A DNA stretch of 64,000 nucleotides, from the NCBI GenBank assembly GCA_014607495.2, contig CP053148.1:15252001-15316000 (forward strand), given 5' to 3'. The notes beneath the pieces are model-generated. The model saw nothing but the letters and a program-made list of their open reading frames with translations, searched no databases and was not told the origin of the DNA. Each line of letters begins with the position of its first letter. The first letter of the stretch is position 1. This DNA comes from Carposina sasakii (taxonomy: Eukaryota; Arthropoda; Insecta; Lepidoptera; Carposinidae). Made by a program: the position numbers and the translations under genes. Positions 21,116-31,500 of the stretch are shown here, in pieces.

Positions 21116-21520
21116 CTGGGTGTAAAAAGACAACTTGTTATTTTAATACCTCGTATTCTTTGTAATATCACGATTATTTTTTTCTATGGAAGCACCCCTG
21201 GGAAACCACGGGTTTCCAAGATATTGAGGTCCAAAGTTACATTAATATTATTTTTTATATTATATTATATTATAAATCCATCTGAAATCGGTTAACAAAC
21301 TTTTTTTTCAAAGATACCATGTAAAAATGTTATAATGTTAGTTTTGTAAGTACATTTAATGTACTTTGCGCATCAAACGAATACATTGCTTGCAATAAAA
21401 TGACAGTTATTATTTTTTATTATTTTGTCGTTTCCCAGGGTTGGTTCCATAGAAGAAAATGATCGTAACCGTACAAAGAATACGAGGAATTAAAAAACAT
21501 TTTTGTCTTTTTACACCCTA
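21116..21520. mobile_element. F3 TIR element nested in the larger TIR element
   Basis: Ends CTGGGTGTAAAAAGAC and GTCTTTTTACACCCT.A are inverted and flanked by TA. It is 405 bp. Its halves are long inverted arms around 'ttccatagaagaaaatgatcg' and 'cgattatttttttctatgg'. It interrupts the outer element's left arm, which resumes exactly at 21521. Confidence 0.85.
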
Positions 21521-21644
21521 TATAACACATAAATCGCTTAACAAGATAGCCAGTATTGAATGAACATCATTAAAGTTCAAAATTAACTGAACATTACTGA
21601 AAATTACTCTGTTTCTTTGGAGGTTTAATGCGGTTCCGATGCTG

Positions 21645-22092
21645 TCAGCTGTCAGCAGCAGCATGCACATCCATTAGACAGCCCACTCTTGCACACTTTT
21701 GGAGGTCCAACGCGAATACGGCTCTGGCGCTGCGCCGTGAGCTGTCAGCAGCAGCGTGCACAGCACATACAATAGACTGCCCACTCTTGCACACTTTTGG
21801 AGGTACAACGACAATACAGCTCTGGCACCGCGCAGTGAGCGATCAGCAGCAGCGTGCACAGCGCATCCATTAGACTGCCCACTTTTGCACACTTTTCCCA
21901 GGTCCAACGCTGGTACAGCTCCGGCGCCGGCAGATATCAGCAGCAGCGTATATATCACATTCATTAGACTGCCCACTCTTGCACACTTTTGCAGGTTCAA
22001 TGCGGATACAGCTCTGGCGCCGTCAGCTGTCTATTATAGCAGACTACCCCCTCTTGCACACTTTTTTAGGTCTAACGCGGATAGGCGCAACA
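21645..22092. repeat. Minisatellite, about 4.5 units of roughly 105 bp
   Basis: Each unit has 'cagcagcagcgtgcaca', 'ttagactgcccactcttgc', 'acacttttggaggtc.aacgc' and 'acagctctggcgcc'. Units differ by 10-20 per cent and small indels, so the array is old or gene-converted. Long frames on both strands (up to 113 codons) come from the repeat. Confidence 0.85.
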
Positions 22093-22574
22093 TGTAATAG
22101 AATGTATCACGGACAGTAAAATTAAAACCTTTGTATGTTGTGTATCCGAGCTCCGTTGCATCTGCTGTCAAACATAAAAAAAAGCTTATATCAATGTTAA
22201 TCTCTTTAAATCAAACATCAAATCGATTGTTAATGTCAAAATGAAATATCTCACATATACAAACATTCTTCCTTGTCATATTTCGTAGTAAAGAAAGAGA
22301 AAACATTTCATTTTGTTTAGTGACTTTTGAGATAAACGATGGTATGCTATTTAAAAAAAAAATTGTTCAAATACTTTAAGAGACGAAGAATGTTATGCTT
22401 TTTTGGATATAATTTTGTTTAGCGACTTTTGAAAAGTGATGGTCACCTACTTATGGCTTTTTAAGATAATCATTCAATTCTGGCGCTTGTCATGTTGAGC
22501 GATTTATGTATAATACGGTGTTCAGCTGTTTTGAAAATCTAAATGTGGTCATCAAATTTTGATGCTGACTGTAC

Positions 22575-23835
22575 ATACACAAAATAAAAAAAATATGCGT
22601 GCTTTTTAGCATAAATAAATAAGGTACTGGACTTGTTATTTCAATTGGCCATTTCATTCCAAACCTTTTTAGAGTATGAATGTGCTCTTCATCCATTGTA
22701 AGCATAGTACCTAAGTACTATCATTATTCTAAACATGAAAACTTTGTGGGATATAAATAACATTTTTTTTATCACAATTTCAGACTTGACCAAAAATACT
22801 CATTGCAAAAGGTTACTCCATTATATTATTATATTTAGTGTCTCAAGCCCGAATAACATGTTGCATTTATAAGTTGCGTTGATCACAGACTCTATAAATT
22901 ATGCAGACGATTTTTGGTGTTGTAATTTTCAGTAAAAGTTTATTTAATAGCCCTTAGTATTATTTTTGTACTGAAACCATAATATAATTATGCTACCAGT
23001 AATTTTATTATATCGATGCGACGTTCGGTTTATTAGTGCGTGGTCAATGTCTTTTCACATTTTAATGACGGACTTGCCCACCCAACTTTAAAGGCTTATT
23101 GGTCATTTGCACATATACCTAATTAAATAGTGAATTTACAAATAGGTATGATTTTTACCGCCATTTCTGAGTAGCATAAAATAACATAACATTACTGATA
23201 GTTCATTTGCGAAAAACGAAATGGCTTCATATTGTATCTACATTTTTGTCACCAAATTTTTATCTTACGAATTTTAATTTTAAAGCATTACAAGATGATG
23301 AAAGTGTACCTATTTCTTAAGAGTAAATAAGCTTTACGTCTATTATGATAAAATTAAGATAAATTTTAGATCCCGACTGACTGTCACACTCTGTAATCAT
23401 ACCCTCATACAGTTTACTTTATCTGGGATGTCATTTTTAATAAGATTTACACATGGGTTCATCCGTCGGCGCCGCCATGACGCTACTATTCACCTCAGAT
23501 AATGAACTCAATTTTATACCAGTTTGTCGCTAGGCTTTCTACCTACCAAAGACGATCTACCTACTAATATTAAAAGTACAAAGTAACCGTATAAATGTTT
23601 TTAATAAAGTTTTTTTGGGAATTACTAAGAAGCAGTGATTTAAACATACACTTGTACTTATGAGTGACGTTTGACCTTTATGTTGACGAATCTATTAAAA
23701 AGTTTAATTTTATGCTTTTGAAATCTGCTGGAGGATCCTAAACCCCCATAGAGTGGCGGGAAAAGAAAAGCGGGTTCTGTTAGGCCAGAGTGCGCTGGTG
23801 ATATTAGTGGACTGTATTTTGCGAGTTGTTACTAT
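22575..23835. other. Mostly unassigned
   Basis: A short inverted match to block B lies at about 23070-23110 ('cttgcccacccaactttaaaggcttatt'). Otherwise nothing is recognised. Confidence 0.4.
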
Positions 23836-24296
23836 TGTTACGTACTGGGTACGGGTGATTCGGAGCTGCCGATTAAAAGGTAGGCGTAGGTGTTAGAACT
23901 CTTTATTGGGTGGAGGAGGTTACAAAATTCCAGCACTTATCACTAACACACTTTAACTCTAAACAGCATTAAACTATCACTTCCTTCACTATCGCTGGTT
24001 TAGCTTCCCAATCTTACGAGTATAACAAGACTGAACTAAGACTGACTCCGTCGGCCGAGATTCGCCGTATTTATACGGCTCGACGTTCGGTCCCGAACAT
24101 TCGGGAATATACCCGAGGGACCCATCTACAAAAACCCCGTAGGTGTTAAGCCTGGAACGTTCTAGGGCGTTCATTCAACAACTCATATTCCAAACACGAT
24201 GAGATTACAATGGAACATGCTAGTAAACGATATCGCGTTCTACTCTGCTACTAGCGACATCTAGTGAGTCAATAGGTAAACTACCCGATCGTAACA
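23836..24296 (-). repeat. 3' LTR
   Basis: Downstream LTR in the element's minus orientation. It holds an AATAAA poly(A) signal (minus strand, 23902-23907). The last 77 bases of the element's open frame, including its TAG stop (24220-24222), lie inside it. Confidence 0.93.
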
Positions 24297-25521
24297 CTGC
24301 CCCCTTCCTAGAGATGTTCGTCCCGAACATCATCGCTGCCGCCACAAAGAGCATCCGGTCATCACATCTTTTTCTTACTGCATCCTGCGACCGCCGTCGG
24401 GCAACTACTCTGCTCGGCATATACCATTTCTTCCACAAATTAGGTGCCTTCTTTTTACGTCGCACTGGATGATGCAGCCACACAAACGAACCCGCTGCTC
24501 TTCTTCTGCGTCTAACCTTCCAGTTGCTAATAGTCTCCACATATGCACTCAACATCAAACCAACACTGCCACTTGTTAAGCTAATATCATCCAAGCGCAT
24601 ATCACTTTCCTGTTCCTTATCCATAGGCATCACTCTCAAAACCAGTTTCCTGTTCCATGTCCTCACTTTGCCGTAGTTCTCGTCCTTCATTCGATCTTCT
24701 ACCTGTAGACCATCACTGATCCAGTCCATTTCACATATCCTTCTTCCATTAGCTATAACCAATTCTTCATCACTCTTCTGCTTAGGATCTTCCACCTGTT
24801 CCACATCACCAGCAGGTGCCTCTAACTCATTGCCACAATCTTTACTCCAACTCGACGCAACCACATCACTCTCATCGCAGCCAACACCCATGTGGTCAAG
24901 ATCACTGCAGCCATCACTGATAGAGCCAAATCCTCCAGATCCTCCATCCACCTCGGTCTGCTTCACCTCCTCGACCACATCACGCACTACTCCCGAGTGC
25001 GGCTCCTGGCGTACGATCTCCACCTCCGACTCCGTCACGTCCACCCGAATGTCCTCACATTCGCTGTCGACCTTGACTATTGAGGTAAGTCTTCCTTCGG
25101 ATCCATTATCTATTTCAACCCGTTTCACCCCCTCAGCCGCCCCGTGCACCTCCTCCGAGTGCGGCTCCTGGTGAACGTCCTTCACTACCGACTTTGCCTC
25201 AACGTCTGTGCAGATGTTAGCACACGGGTCGACCAGCTCAGAGACCACTTTCTCGATATTCCCAACATTCGACTTAATCCCAAAGGTCTTGCAGTAGTTC
25301 GCATAAGTATTGTCCAGCTCGTTGAAATGTTTGTCGATTACGCTAAGCCCCTCCACCATTTCCATCTTCATTTGCATTAGTTGACTAAAACATTCTCGAA
25401 GCATAGCATTCACCGAAGGTGATGTCGCCGCTGCTACTGCTGCACGAGCAGATTCCACGGTTTCCGGCTCACCGATAATGCTACTCCTTCGCTCCATGCC
25501 TTCCTTGTTGACAATCGACAT
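24220..25521 (-). CDS. 433-residue protein of unknown function in the LTR element
   Basis: The first ATG on the minus strand is at 25521; a non-ATG extension reaches the primer site at 25551. Residues 30-105 look helical with spaced Met/Leu and could be a Gag-like region. Residues 105-250 are acidic and contain a duplicated module, with QEPHS at 118 and again at 172, each followed by VKR/VKQ and a D/E-G-S segment. Residues 336-386 are very basic (runs R-R-R-R-R and R-R-K-K-K, with several Trp). A short hydrophobic stretch follows at 390-400. No Cys-His knuckle, protease or polymerase motif is seen. The frame is intact and its stop lies in the 3' LTR. It may be a divergent Gag or an accessory RNA-binding protein; I do not recognise it. 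Confidence 0.8.
   Translation of the reverse strand: MSIVNKEGMERRSSIIGEPETVESARAAVAAATSPSVNAMLRECFSQLMQMKMEMVEGLSVIDKHFNELDNTYANYCKTFGIKSNVGNIEKVVSELVDPCANICTDVEAKSVVKDVHQEPHSEEVHGAAEGVKRVEIDNGSEGRLTSIVKVDSECEDIRVDVTESEVEIVRQEPHSGVVRDVVEEVKQTEVDGGSGGFGSISDGCSDLDHMGVGCDESDVVASSWSKDCGNELEAPAGDVEQVEDPKQKSDEELVIANGRRICEMDWISDGLQVEDRMKDENYGKVRTWNRKLVLRVMPMDKEQESDMRLDDISLTSGSVGLMLSAYVETISNWKVRRRRRAAGSFVWLHHPVRRKKKAPNLWKKWYMPSRVVARRRSQDAVRKRCDDRMLFVAAAMMFGTNISRKGAVLRSGSLPIDSLDVASSRVERDIVY
24297..24310 (-). promoter_or_regulatory. Polypurine tract
   Basis: On the minus strand the bases just before the 3' LTR read TAGGAAGGGGGCAG, a purine-rich primer for plus-strand DNA synthesis directly abutting TGTTACG. 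Confidence 0.85.
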
Positions 25522-25536
25522 TCTACTCCAAATCCT

Positions 25537-25551
25537 CACTTCTGACACCAA
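25537..25551 (-). promoter_or_regulatory. tRNA primer-binding site
   Basis: Just inside the 5' LTR the minus strand reads TTGGTGTCAGAAGTG, complementary to a tRNA 3' end of CACTTCTGACACCA. That includes the CCA and is probably tRNA-Leu. It lies one base from the LTR end. Confidence 0.85.
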
Positions 25552-25552
25552 T

Positions 25553-26013
25553 TGTTACGTACTGGGTACGGGTGATTCGGAGCTGCCGATTAAAAGGTAG
25601 GCGTAGGTGTTAGAACTCTTTATTGGGTGGAGGAGGTTACAAAATTCCAGCACTTATCACTAACACACTTTAACTCTAAACAGCATTAAACTATCACTTC
25701 CTTCACTATCGCTGGTTTAGCTTCCCAATCTTACGAGTATAACAAGACTGAACTAAGACTGACTCCGTCGGCCGAGATTCGCCGTATTTATACGGCTCGA
25801 CGTTCGGTCCCGAACATTCGGGAATATACCCGAGGGACCCATCTACAAAAACCCCGTAGGTGTTAAGCCTGGAACGTTCTAGGGCGTTCATTCAACAACT
25901 CATATTCCAAACACGATGAGATTACAATGGAACATGCTAGTAAACGATATCGCGTTCTACTCTGCTACTAGCGACATCTAGTGAGTCAATAGGTAAACTA
26001 CCCGATCGTAACA
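25553..26013 (-). repeat. 5' LTR
   Basis: Upstream LTR on the minus strand, matching 23836-24296. Flanked outside by the ctat duplication and inside by the primer-binding site. Confidence 0.93.
25786..25792 (-). promoter_or_regulatory. LTR TATA box
   Basis: Minus-strand TATAAAT lies within a perfect palindrome (gtatttatac). About 30 bases downstream are TCAGTC-type initiator repeats (25747-25763). The same arrangement is at 24069-24075 in the other LTR. Confidence 0.65.
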
Positions 26014-26017
26014 CTAT

Positions 26018-26658
26018 TTTTTCTACCGAACAAAAACGTACGACACACTTGCAATTCCCTACAGCAATAGAGGACGAAGAAAGAGGACTTAGAAGGAAAA
26101 GCTCCCGAGATCAATCTCCTTCCCTGCAGGGTTCTAGCAGGATCGCTCGTCTCACTCAGTAGACGGTAAATAGTTCGTCTAAAATAAAAATAGTCTCTAA
26201 AAGTTCAATTTGCACGAACAATGTCTCAAAGTCGCGCGGTGCGGTAGCGGATCTTAGCAGCGAGTGCAGATTATCTCTGCACGTCTACTCTCATCAACTG
26301 TCAGCGAAAGAAGAGGCTGTAGTGTGCCGTGCACATGCGGGAAAAGGAAGGGAGATCGGTTGGGTAAAAGGTATTGCAAGCGGTAGAACTACCCGAAATA
26401 TAAAATGTTAAATTACGCGTAGAACGAAACCCAACATCTGCTTCTTTAGGTTTTTTATAGTGCAAGCTTTTTACGATTAGGTACTATTGAATTGAGTAGC
26501 ACACTCTTTAGGGAATATTTATGATAATAAAACACAAAATATGACTACAAAAATGCCTATTTTTGTCTTTTATCTATGTTATCGGATTCTCTCTACATCT
26601 GTAAAGTATAGACCTCATCCTTACTAATATTATAAATGCGAAGTTATGTAATATAATA
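26018..26658. other. Unassigned, GC-richer patch
   Basis: About 400 bp of mixed composition contains 'ttccctgcagggttctagcag' and 'gtgccgtgcacatgcggga'. It looks repeat-derived but matches nothing else in the window. Confidence 0.35.
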
Positions 26659-27910
26659 CAGGGTGAAAGTGACAGCCAGGCAAATATTGATATGGACACT
26701 TCAGATCATGATTCTGAGGCAGAAAACACAGAAAATTTTCGCAGGAAAATTCCAAAAGTTTTCCGTATTTTTCATATTTTCGGGGAAAACATTGTTTAGT
26801 TCGTGTAATTAGGCTTTAGATAATGACGTAATAATAAAATTTTAACCAAAAAATGATTTAAAAAAAAGTTGCCCTCAATAAAAGTTTAAATTATGACTGA
26901 TCAACCCTAATAGAGAGTTATAAGTGATCCAAAAATCTGCAATGTATCATACAATAACCAATAAGCCCATTAAATTAGTCACAGGATCGCCCGATACAAT
27001 GAGGGATTTTCTGACAACTATTAAAAGTTAAAAATTTTAGTTCAAGTCACCTGGATAGATGGCGAGAGCGCATCACCTACCCTAATCCCCCCCACCTCAC
27101 CCCTCAACCAAAGACATCAATAGTTCCTAAGCACTATAGATAGATGAAGCAGACTATATTGTGCTGTACACGTCCGACTAAAAATCGGTCCGCAAGGAAA
27201 AACAAAGATATAGCAAATACCTACCTAAGCATTGCTTGCATCTCTGCTAAATTTAATGTATCTATACTCTAGTATACGAGGATTAATAGTTATAAGTATC
27301 TGTATAAGTCATAAGTATCGGTAGCATTTATTAATATGGGATGGGATGAAATGCATATACAGGAGTACGGAGAAGGACACAGACTACATTCTGTAGTTCA
27401 CGCATATGAAGTCACGGGCAACAGTAGTCGTTCATAAATTTAAGTTTGTTAAAAGAAAAATTAAGTAGGTATCATCTCGTATTCAGATTATAATCTGATA
27501 CTATTAACCCCATGTAGTAAAATCCAACTTGTTACTTGCTATGTCTCTTACTCGTATGCTATGCTACGCCGTCTTTAGAAAACCGACTGGATTATTGATT
27601 GTCGGCTGTACACAGTCTGGGTGTGTAACCAGCTTTATTGGACAGTGCACAGTCTATTCACGGAACTATTACTATCCTTCAAGCTGGGAGAGGTGAGGTG
27701 GGGGGGATTAGGGTAGGTGATGCGCTCACGTCATCTATTTTTGACTGTTATTTTAACTTGTCAGAAAATCCCTCATTGGCACGGAAAGCAAAGATTACTG
27801 ATATTCAATTTAAAAATATATTTTCTGCGAGTAATAACACTGTCGTATAACTCATCACAATAGTACTTGTTCAGCATTTCAGTATTTGCCTGGCTGTCAA
27901 CCACACCCTG
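26659..27910 (-). mobile_element. F2 TIR element interrupted by a nested foldback
   Basis: The outer ends 'cagggtgaaagtgacagccagg' (26659) and 'ctggctgtcaaccacaccctg' (27910) are F2 termini flanked by TA. Sequence up to 27000 ('cgcccgatacaat') resumes at 27775 ('attggcacggaaagc') in register with other F2 copies. Confidence 0.85.
27001..27774. mobile_element. Nested foldback element
   Basis: The ends are GAGGGATTTTCTGAC and its exact inverse. Arms stay alignable for about 130 bp, including the highly conserved 'gcgcatcaccta' and 'ctaatccccccc.acctcacc' blocks. Comparison with intact F2 copies leaves a 2-bp flank AT on each side as a possible target-site duplication. The 774-bp element has no transposase frame. 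Confidence 0.8.
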
Positions 27911-28118
27911 TATTTGGTACGCAGAGATTGAAAAGGAAATAGATTACTTAGGCTACTTTTCGTGAAAATAGGGTTATAAAGGGTTTAAAAGGGGATATGA
28001 TGTTTGTATGGTTTTTAAATCCTAGAAACTTAGATGGATTTTATGGATATTACGGATTTTTATAATATTAAAAGAAATACGACATTCAAAGTTTGTAAAA
28101 CTTAATTCTAAAGAGAAT

Positions 28119-28709
28119 AAAAAAACCTTTTTAAAAACAAGCTTTTATTTAAATGCGCTAAAAAGAAAAAATTAACTTTTACACTAAAACTTTTACTGTT
28201 AATTTATAACGTCATTTCAAATTTAACACATTTGACACAATTTATATGTTATAAAAGCTTGTCGCGACATTTAAGTACTCGTATTTACTTTCTTAGTTTT
28301 AAATTTTTAATAAGTCAAGGTGAGACCGTGCCGAGGACTGAGTGGCATGATGACATGATGTCGTGAACATACCACCTCGGGGCACCGGGGCGAACCCTGT
28401 TGTATATTACTCTCTTACTCTTCTACACGAAGCTCTGGAAGGGTCGACGGATATTTCTTCGATATGCGTGGGAACAATATGGGAAAATCTGAAACATCAA
28501 CACAAAGATGCTGCCTAATAAACATTTAAAAGTAAGAACGTAAATACGAGTACTTAAATGTCGCGACAAGCTTTTATAACATATAAATTGTGTCAAATGT
28601 GTTAAATTTGAAATGACGTTATAAATTAACAGTAAAAGTTTTAGTGTAAAAGTTTATTTTTTCTTTTTAGCGCATTTAAATAAAAGCTTGTTTTTAAAAA
28701 GGTTTTTTT
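28119..28709. mobile_element. Long hairpin: 170-bp arms, one mismatch
   Basis: Bases 28119-28288 and 28540-28709 are reverse complements over 170 bp with a single visible mismatch (ttaatttttt against ttattttttc). A weaker pairing extends about 18 bp inward. The 251-bp centre is unrelated and more GC-rich. There is no coding frame. A 14-bp piece of the arm ('aaataaaagcttgt') recurs at about 28960. Confidence 0.9.
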
Positions 28710-29091
28710 ACCTAAATTTTTTCGAGTTACTCTCAGCTAGCCCTTTAATTTGATACCCATATTGTAGGAATGCATTAAAAATAATTGGTCCGCCATTGTG
28801 GGTATGCCGCCATGTTGGATTTAGAATGACGTCACACTGTTAATCATGCATTGTCATCCGAACTGAACGTGCTCACCAAATTTCAGCCCAATCGGTTGAG
28901 GGCAAGTGCCTTAAAATTGAGTTGTAAGATTTCACCCGAACAAACATACATTGCAAGTTAAATAAAAGCTTGTAATAAAAATAGGAGATGTTAGTTTGTA
29001 TGGAAGGTTGTTATTGTCAAAGATGAAACGAACTGACAGTTCACGCGGGCGAAGTCGCGAGTAACAGCTATAGGTTATGAAGATATACTAC

Positions 29092-29510
29092 ATGTGGGAA
29101 GTTTTATAAAAGGAAAACCCCAAAAACCAATTAACAGCAGTTTATTGAATTTTAAATACGTCTTAGCCCAGTCACTCGTAATTCTATCCGCCATACGTCT
29201 CCTCTCTCCCTCGCAATCTATCCATCCCTTTCACTCACGTCATGCGTTCTGTTTTACCTTTCAACTAATACATCGTCATTCACACCACAGTCGGCCCTCC
29301 AGAAATTATGTCTGACCCCAGACTGACTACAAAATCTCTTAACAGCTACATTTACATCTAAAGTAACCATCATATAACCATCTTAAAATCGACACAAATG
29401 AATCAGGGCAATCAATCTTAATCTAACAATACTACAACACAACAATACTAAAATAACTATACTGTGGTTATGACTGATGACACGCAGCTGAAACAAAAAA
29501 AAACATCACA
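29092..29510 (-). repeat. Probable 3' LTR of the Gypsy relic
   Basis: Downstream of the integrase frame on the minus strand, the interval ends in matching short inverted tips (plus strand TGTGGGAAG at 29092 and CATCACA at 29510). It has an AATAAA signal at 29141-29146 (minus). The partner LTR is gone, so the borders are estimates. Confidence 0.45.
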
Positions 29511-29542
29511 TTAGTTACCTCAGTAATCATCAGTCAGTTAAG

Positions 29543-31500
29543 TCAGTAATCGGCTTGTGGCCAAAGCTTCATGCAATCAGCAGATGAGGATGTCTTGCCT
29601 GGTCCCTCACTCAAGCTGTCGACCTTCTCTACATCATATCTATCTCGACCCTTTACTCTCATAACTCGATATGGTCCAAGATACTTTGGTTTCAACTTTA
29701 GCCCCACCCCAAACTGGGTTCGTTTTATAGCTACCAAATCTCCTTCTTTGTACTGATGGCTCTGTTTTCTCTTCTTGTTAAAATTTCTTATATTTTCCTC
29801 CTGGACTCTGAATATTTGTTGCTTTGCTCTTTTCCTCAGGTCTTTACGATTTTCCGAAAAATAATCTCTGTCTTCTAGCAATAACAAATCATAAATTTTA
29901 ACCTCTTCTTTCGATCTCATCTTTGTGCCAACCATCAACTCAAAGGGGGATGTGTTTATACTCCTATGGTAGGTATTATTCAAAGCTCTTTGAACACTAC
30001 TTACATGGCGATACCATAATGTAGGATTTTCAATACATAACTTCGTTAGCACAGAGATAATGGTTCTGTGAGCTCTCTCTACTTGACCAATTCTTCGAGG
30101 GATACCTGTTGTAATAGTGTTATGCTCTATACCTTCTTCACTACAATATTCCTTGAACTCATTACTGGTAAAAGCTGTACCTCTGTCAGAGATAATTCTC
30201 ATTGGATTACCAAAATGCTGCTGATGAATCTTCAATTTATCTATTGTTTCTCTACTCGTCGTACTTTTAGTGGGAACTATCCATGTAAACTTCGTAAATG
30301 AATCAACAATAGTTAGTATGTAGTTATACATCTTCTTAGTCTCTGTCATAGGTCCTAAATGATCTATGTGTATAGTATGTAGTGGAATGTCTTGTTTTTC
30401 TATAGGGTTCAGGAAGCCTTCCTACTTCCCCTCCTTCCTGTATGTAACCAAGTAATCCTCAATTTTCTTATCTAACTTTTCTATGTAATATTCTTTTCCA
30501 ATAAGTTCCATCATCTTCTTTTTCGAAAAATGACCATTATCATGAGCTTTCTTTATAATTTCGTTGTCCATGCACTCTGGAACTACCAATTGCTTCTGAT
30601 TACCTTTATACAACAACCTGTTGTTTACAAAATAATCTTCATACTCTCGTTCTTGTAAAATTTCATATATAGCTTTCAACTTAATGTCATTCTGTTGAGC
30701 ATGATGAATATTAGAATGTAAATCTGAAAAAATGCTTCCAATAAATGGATTCCGGCTGAAAGCATCAACATGTACCATCTTTCTGCCTGCTCTATGTTCA
30801 ATTGTGAAATCATAATCTTGAAGAAATATTATCCAACGAGCAACTCTTGTTGACATTGCTAATTCTTTCTTGTTCAGTGTCATCTCAAAAGCTTTGCAAT
30901 CTGTTACAATCTTAAAAGGAATGCCAAACAAATAATGTCTGAATTTCTTCACACCTTCTATAATCGCTAAAGCCTCTAACTCATAGCTTGAATATTTTCT
31001 CTGAGCATCACTTGTCTTTCGACTCATATAATGTACAGGGTGCATCTCACCATCTTCTGTACTCTTCTGCATTAATATTGCTGAATAGGCTACTAATGAT
31101 GCATCTGTATGCAACTCTGTGTGATACTTTGGATTGTATAACTTCAATCCTGGATTACTAGACAACTTCTCTTTCAATAAATTAAAACTTCTTCTATGTT
31201 CATCGTTGAATTCGAAATTCTGCTCCTTCTTTAATAAATCAGTCAATGGTTTTGCAATCATAGCAAATTGGGAATAAACTTTCTAAAATATGAACACAAA
31301 CCAACATAACTATGCAGTTGCTTCAAGTTCCTCGGCTCTGGATATCTCAGCATCTGTCTTGGCTGATGATGGTCCAACTTGTCCATTCTCAATGACATGT
31401 CCCAAATATTCTACTTTTCTAACCATGAGCTGACACTTCTTCCAATTGATCTCTAAACCATATTCTGCAGCTCTTTGCAATACTTGCATCAGTCTCTCTT
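29543..31500 (-). pseudogene. Ty3/Gypsy-type pol relic (RT end, RNase H, integrase)
   Basis: On the minus strand the piece runs from the end of reverse transcriptase (31500-31262, with a frameshift near 31320) through RNase H and integrase to a stop at 29543. RNase H keeps its acidic set in L-H-T-D-A-S, S-Y-E-L-E-A-L, V-T-D-C and V-D-A-F-S-R. The integrase keeps the catalytic D-D-E set (H-I-D-H, S-D-R-G-T and V-E-R-A-H) and a G-P-Y motif near the C-terminus. The N-terminal zinc finger keeps its His pair (H-D-N-G-H) but has lost the Cys pair by deletion, and a TAG lies beside it at 30422-30424. Gag, protease, the RT active site and the 5' LTR are missing. It is a dead, 5'-truncated retrotransposon. 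Confidence 0.9.

Larger units (their letters stand above)
21055..22574. mobile_element. 1.5 kb TIR element carrying a minisatellite
   Basis: The ends are inverted: GTACAGTCAGCATCAAAA at 21055 and its inverse ending at 22574. The arms continue to pair for about 110 bp ('agattttcaaaa', 'acataaatcgct.aac', 'agtattgaatga'). The left arm is split by an F3 element (21116-21520). Without that, the element is about 1.1 kb with a tandem array in its middle. There is no transposase frame, so it is non-autonomous. Confidence 0.8.
23836..26013 (-). mobile_element. Complete non-autonomous LTR retrotransposon
   Basis: Two 461-bp direct repeats, identical as far as I can read, flank a 1.26 kb interior. LTRs begin TGTTACG and end CGTAACA. 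A 4-bp target-site duplication, ctat, lies at 23832-23835 and 26014-26017, which fits Ty3/Gypsy-like integration. Read on the minus strand, a tRNA-complementary primer site follows the 5' LTR and a polypurine tract precedes the 3' LTR. The only open frame is 433 codons; no protease, reverse transcriptase, RNase H or integrase is present, so mobility must be supplied in trans. Identical LTRs imply a recent insertion. Confidence 0.95.

Noticed and set aside
21628..22097. Frames of 81-113 codons on both strands
   Set aside because: They are readings of the 105-bp minisatellite and shift frame between units.
23989..24174. 61-codon minus frame, repeated at 25706-25891
   Set aside because: It is LTR sequence present twice by definition; it starts without ATG context and overlaps promoter and leader signals.
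24830..25380. Plus-strand frames of 63-114 codons
   Set aside because: Shadows antisense to the 433-codon frame of the LTR element.
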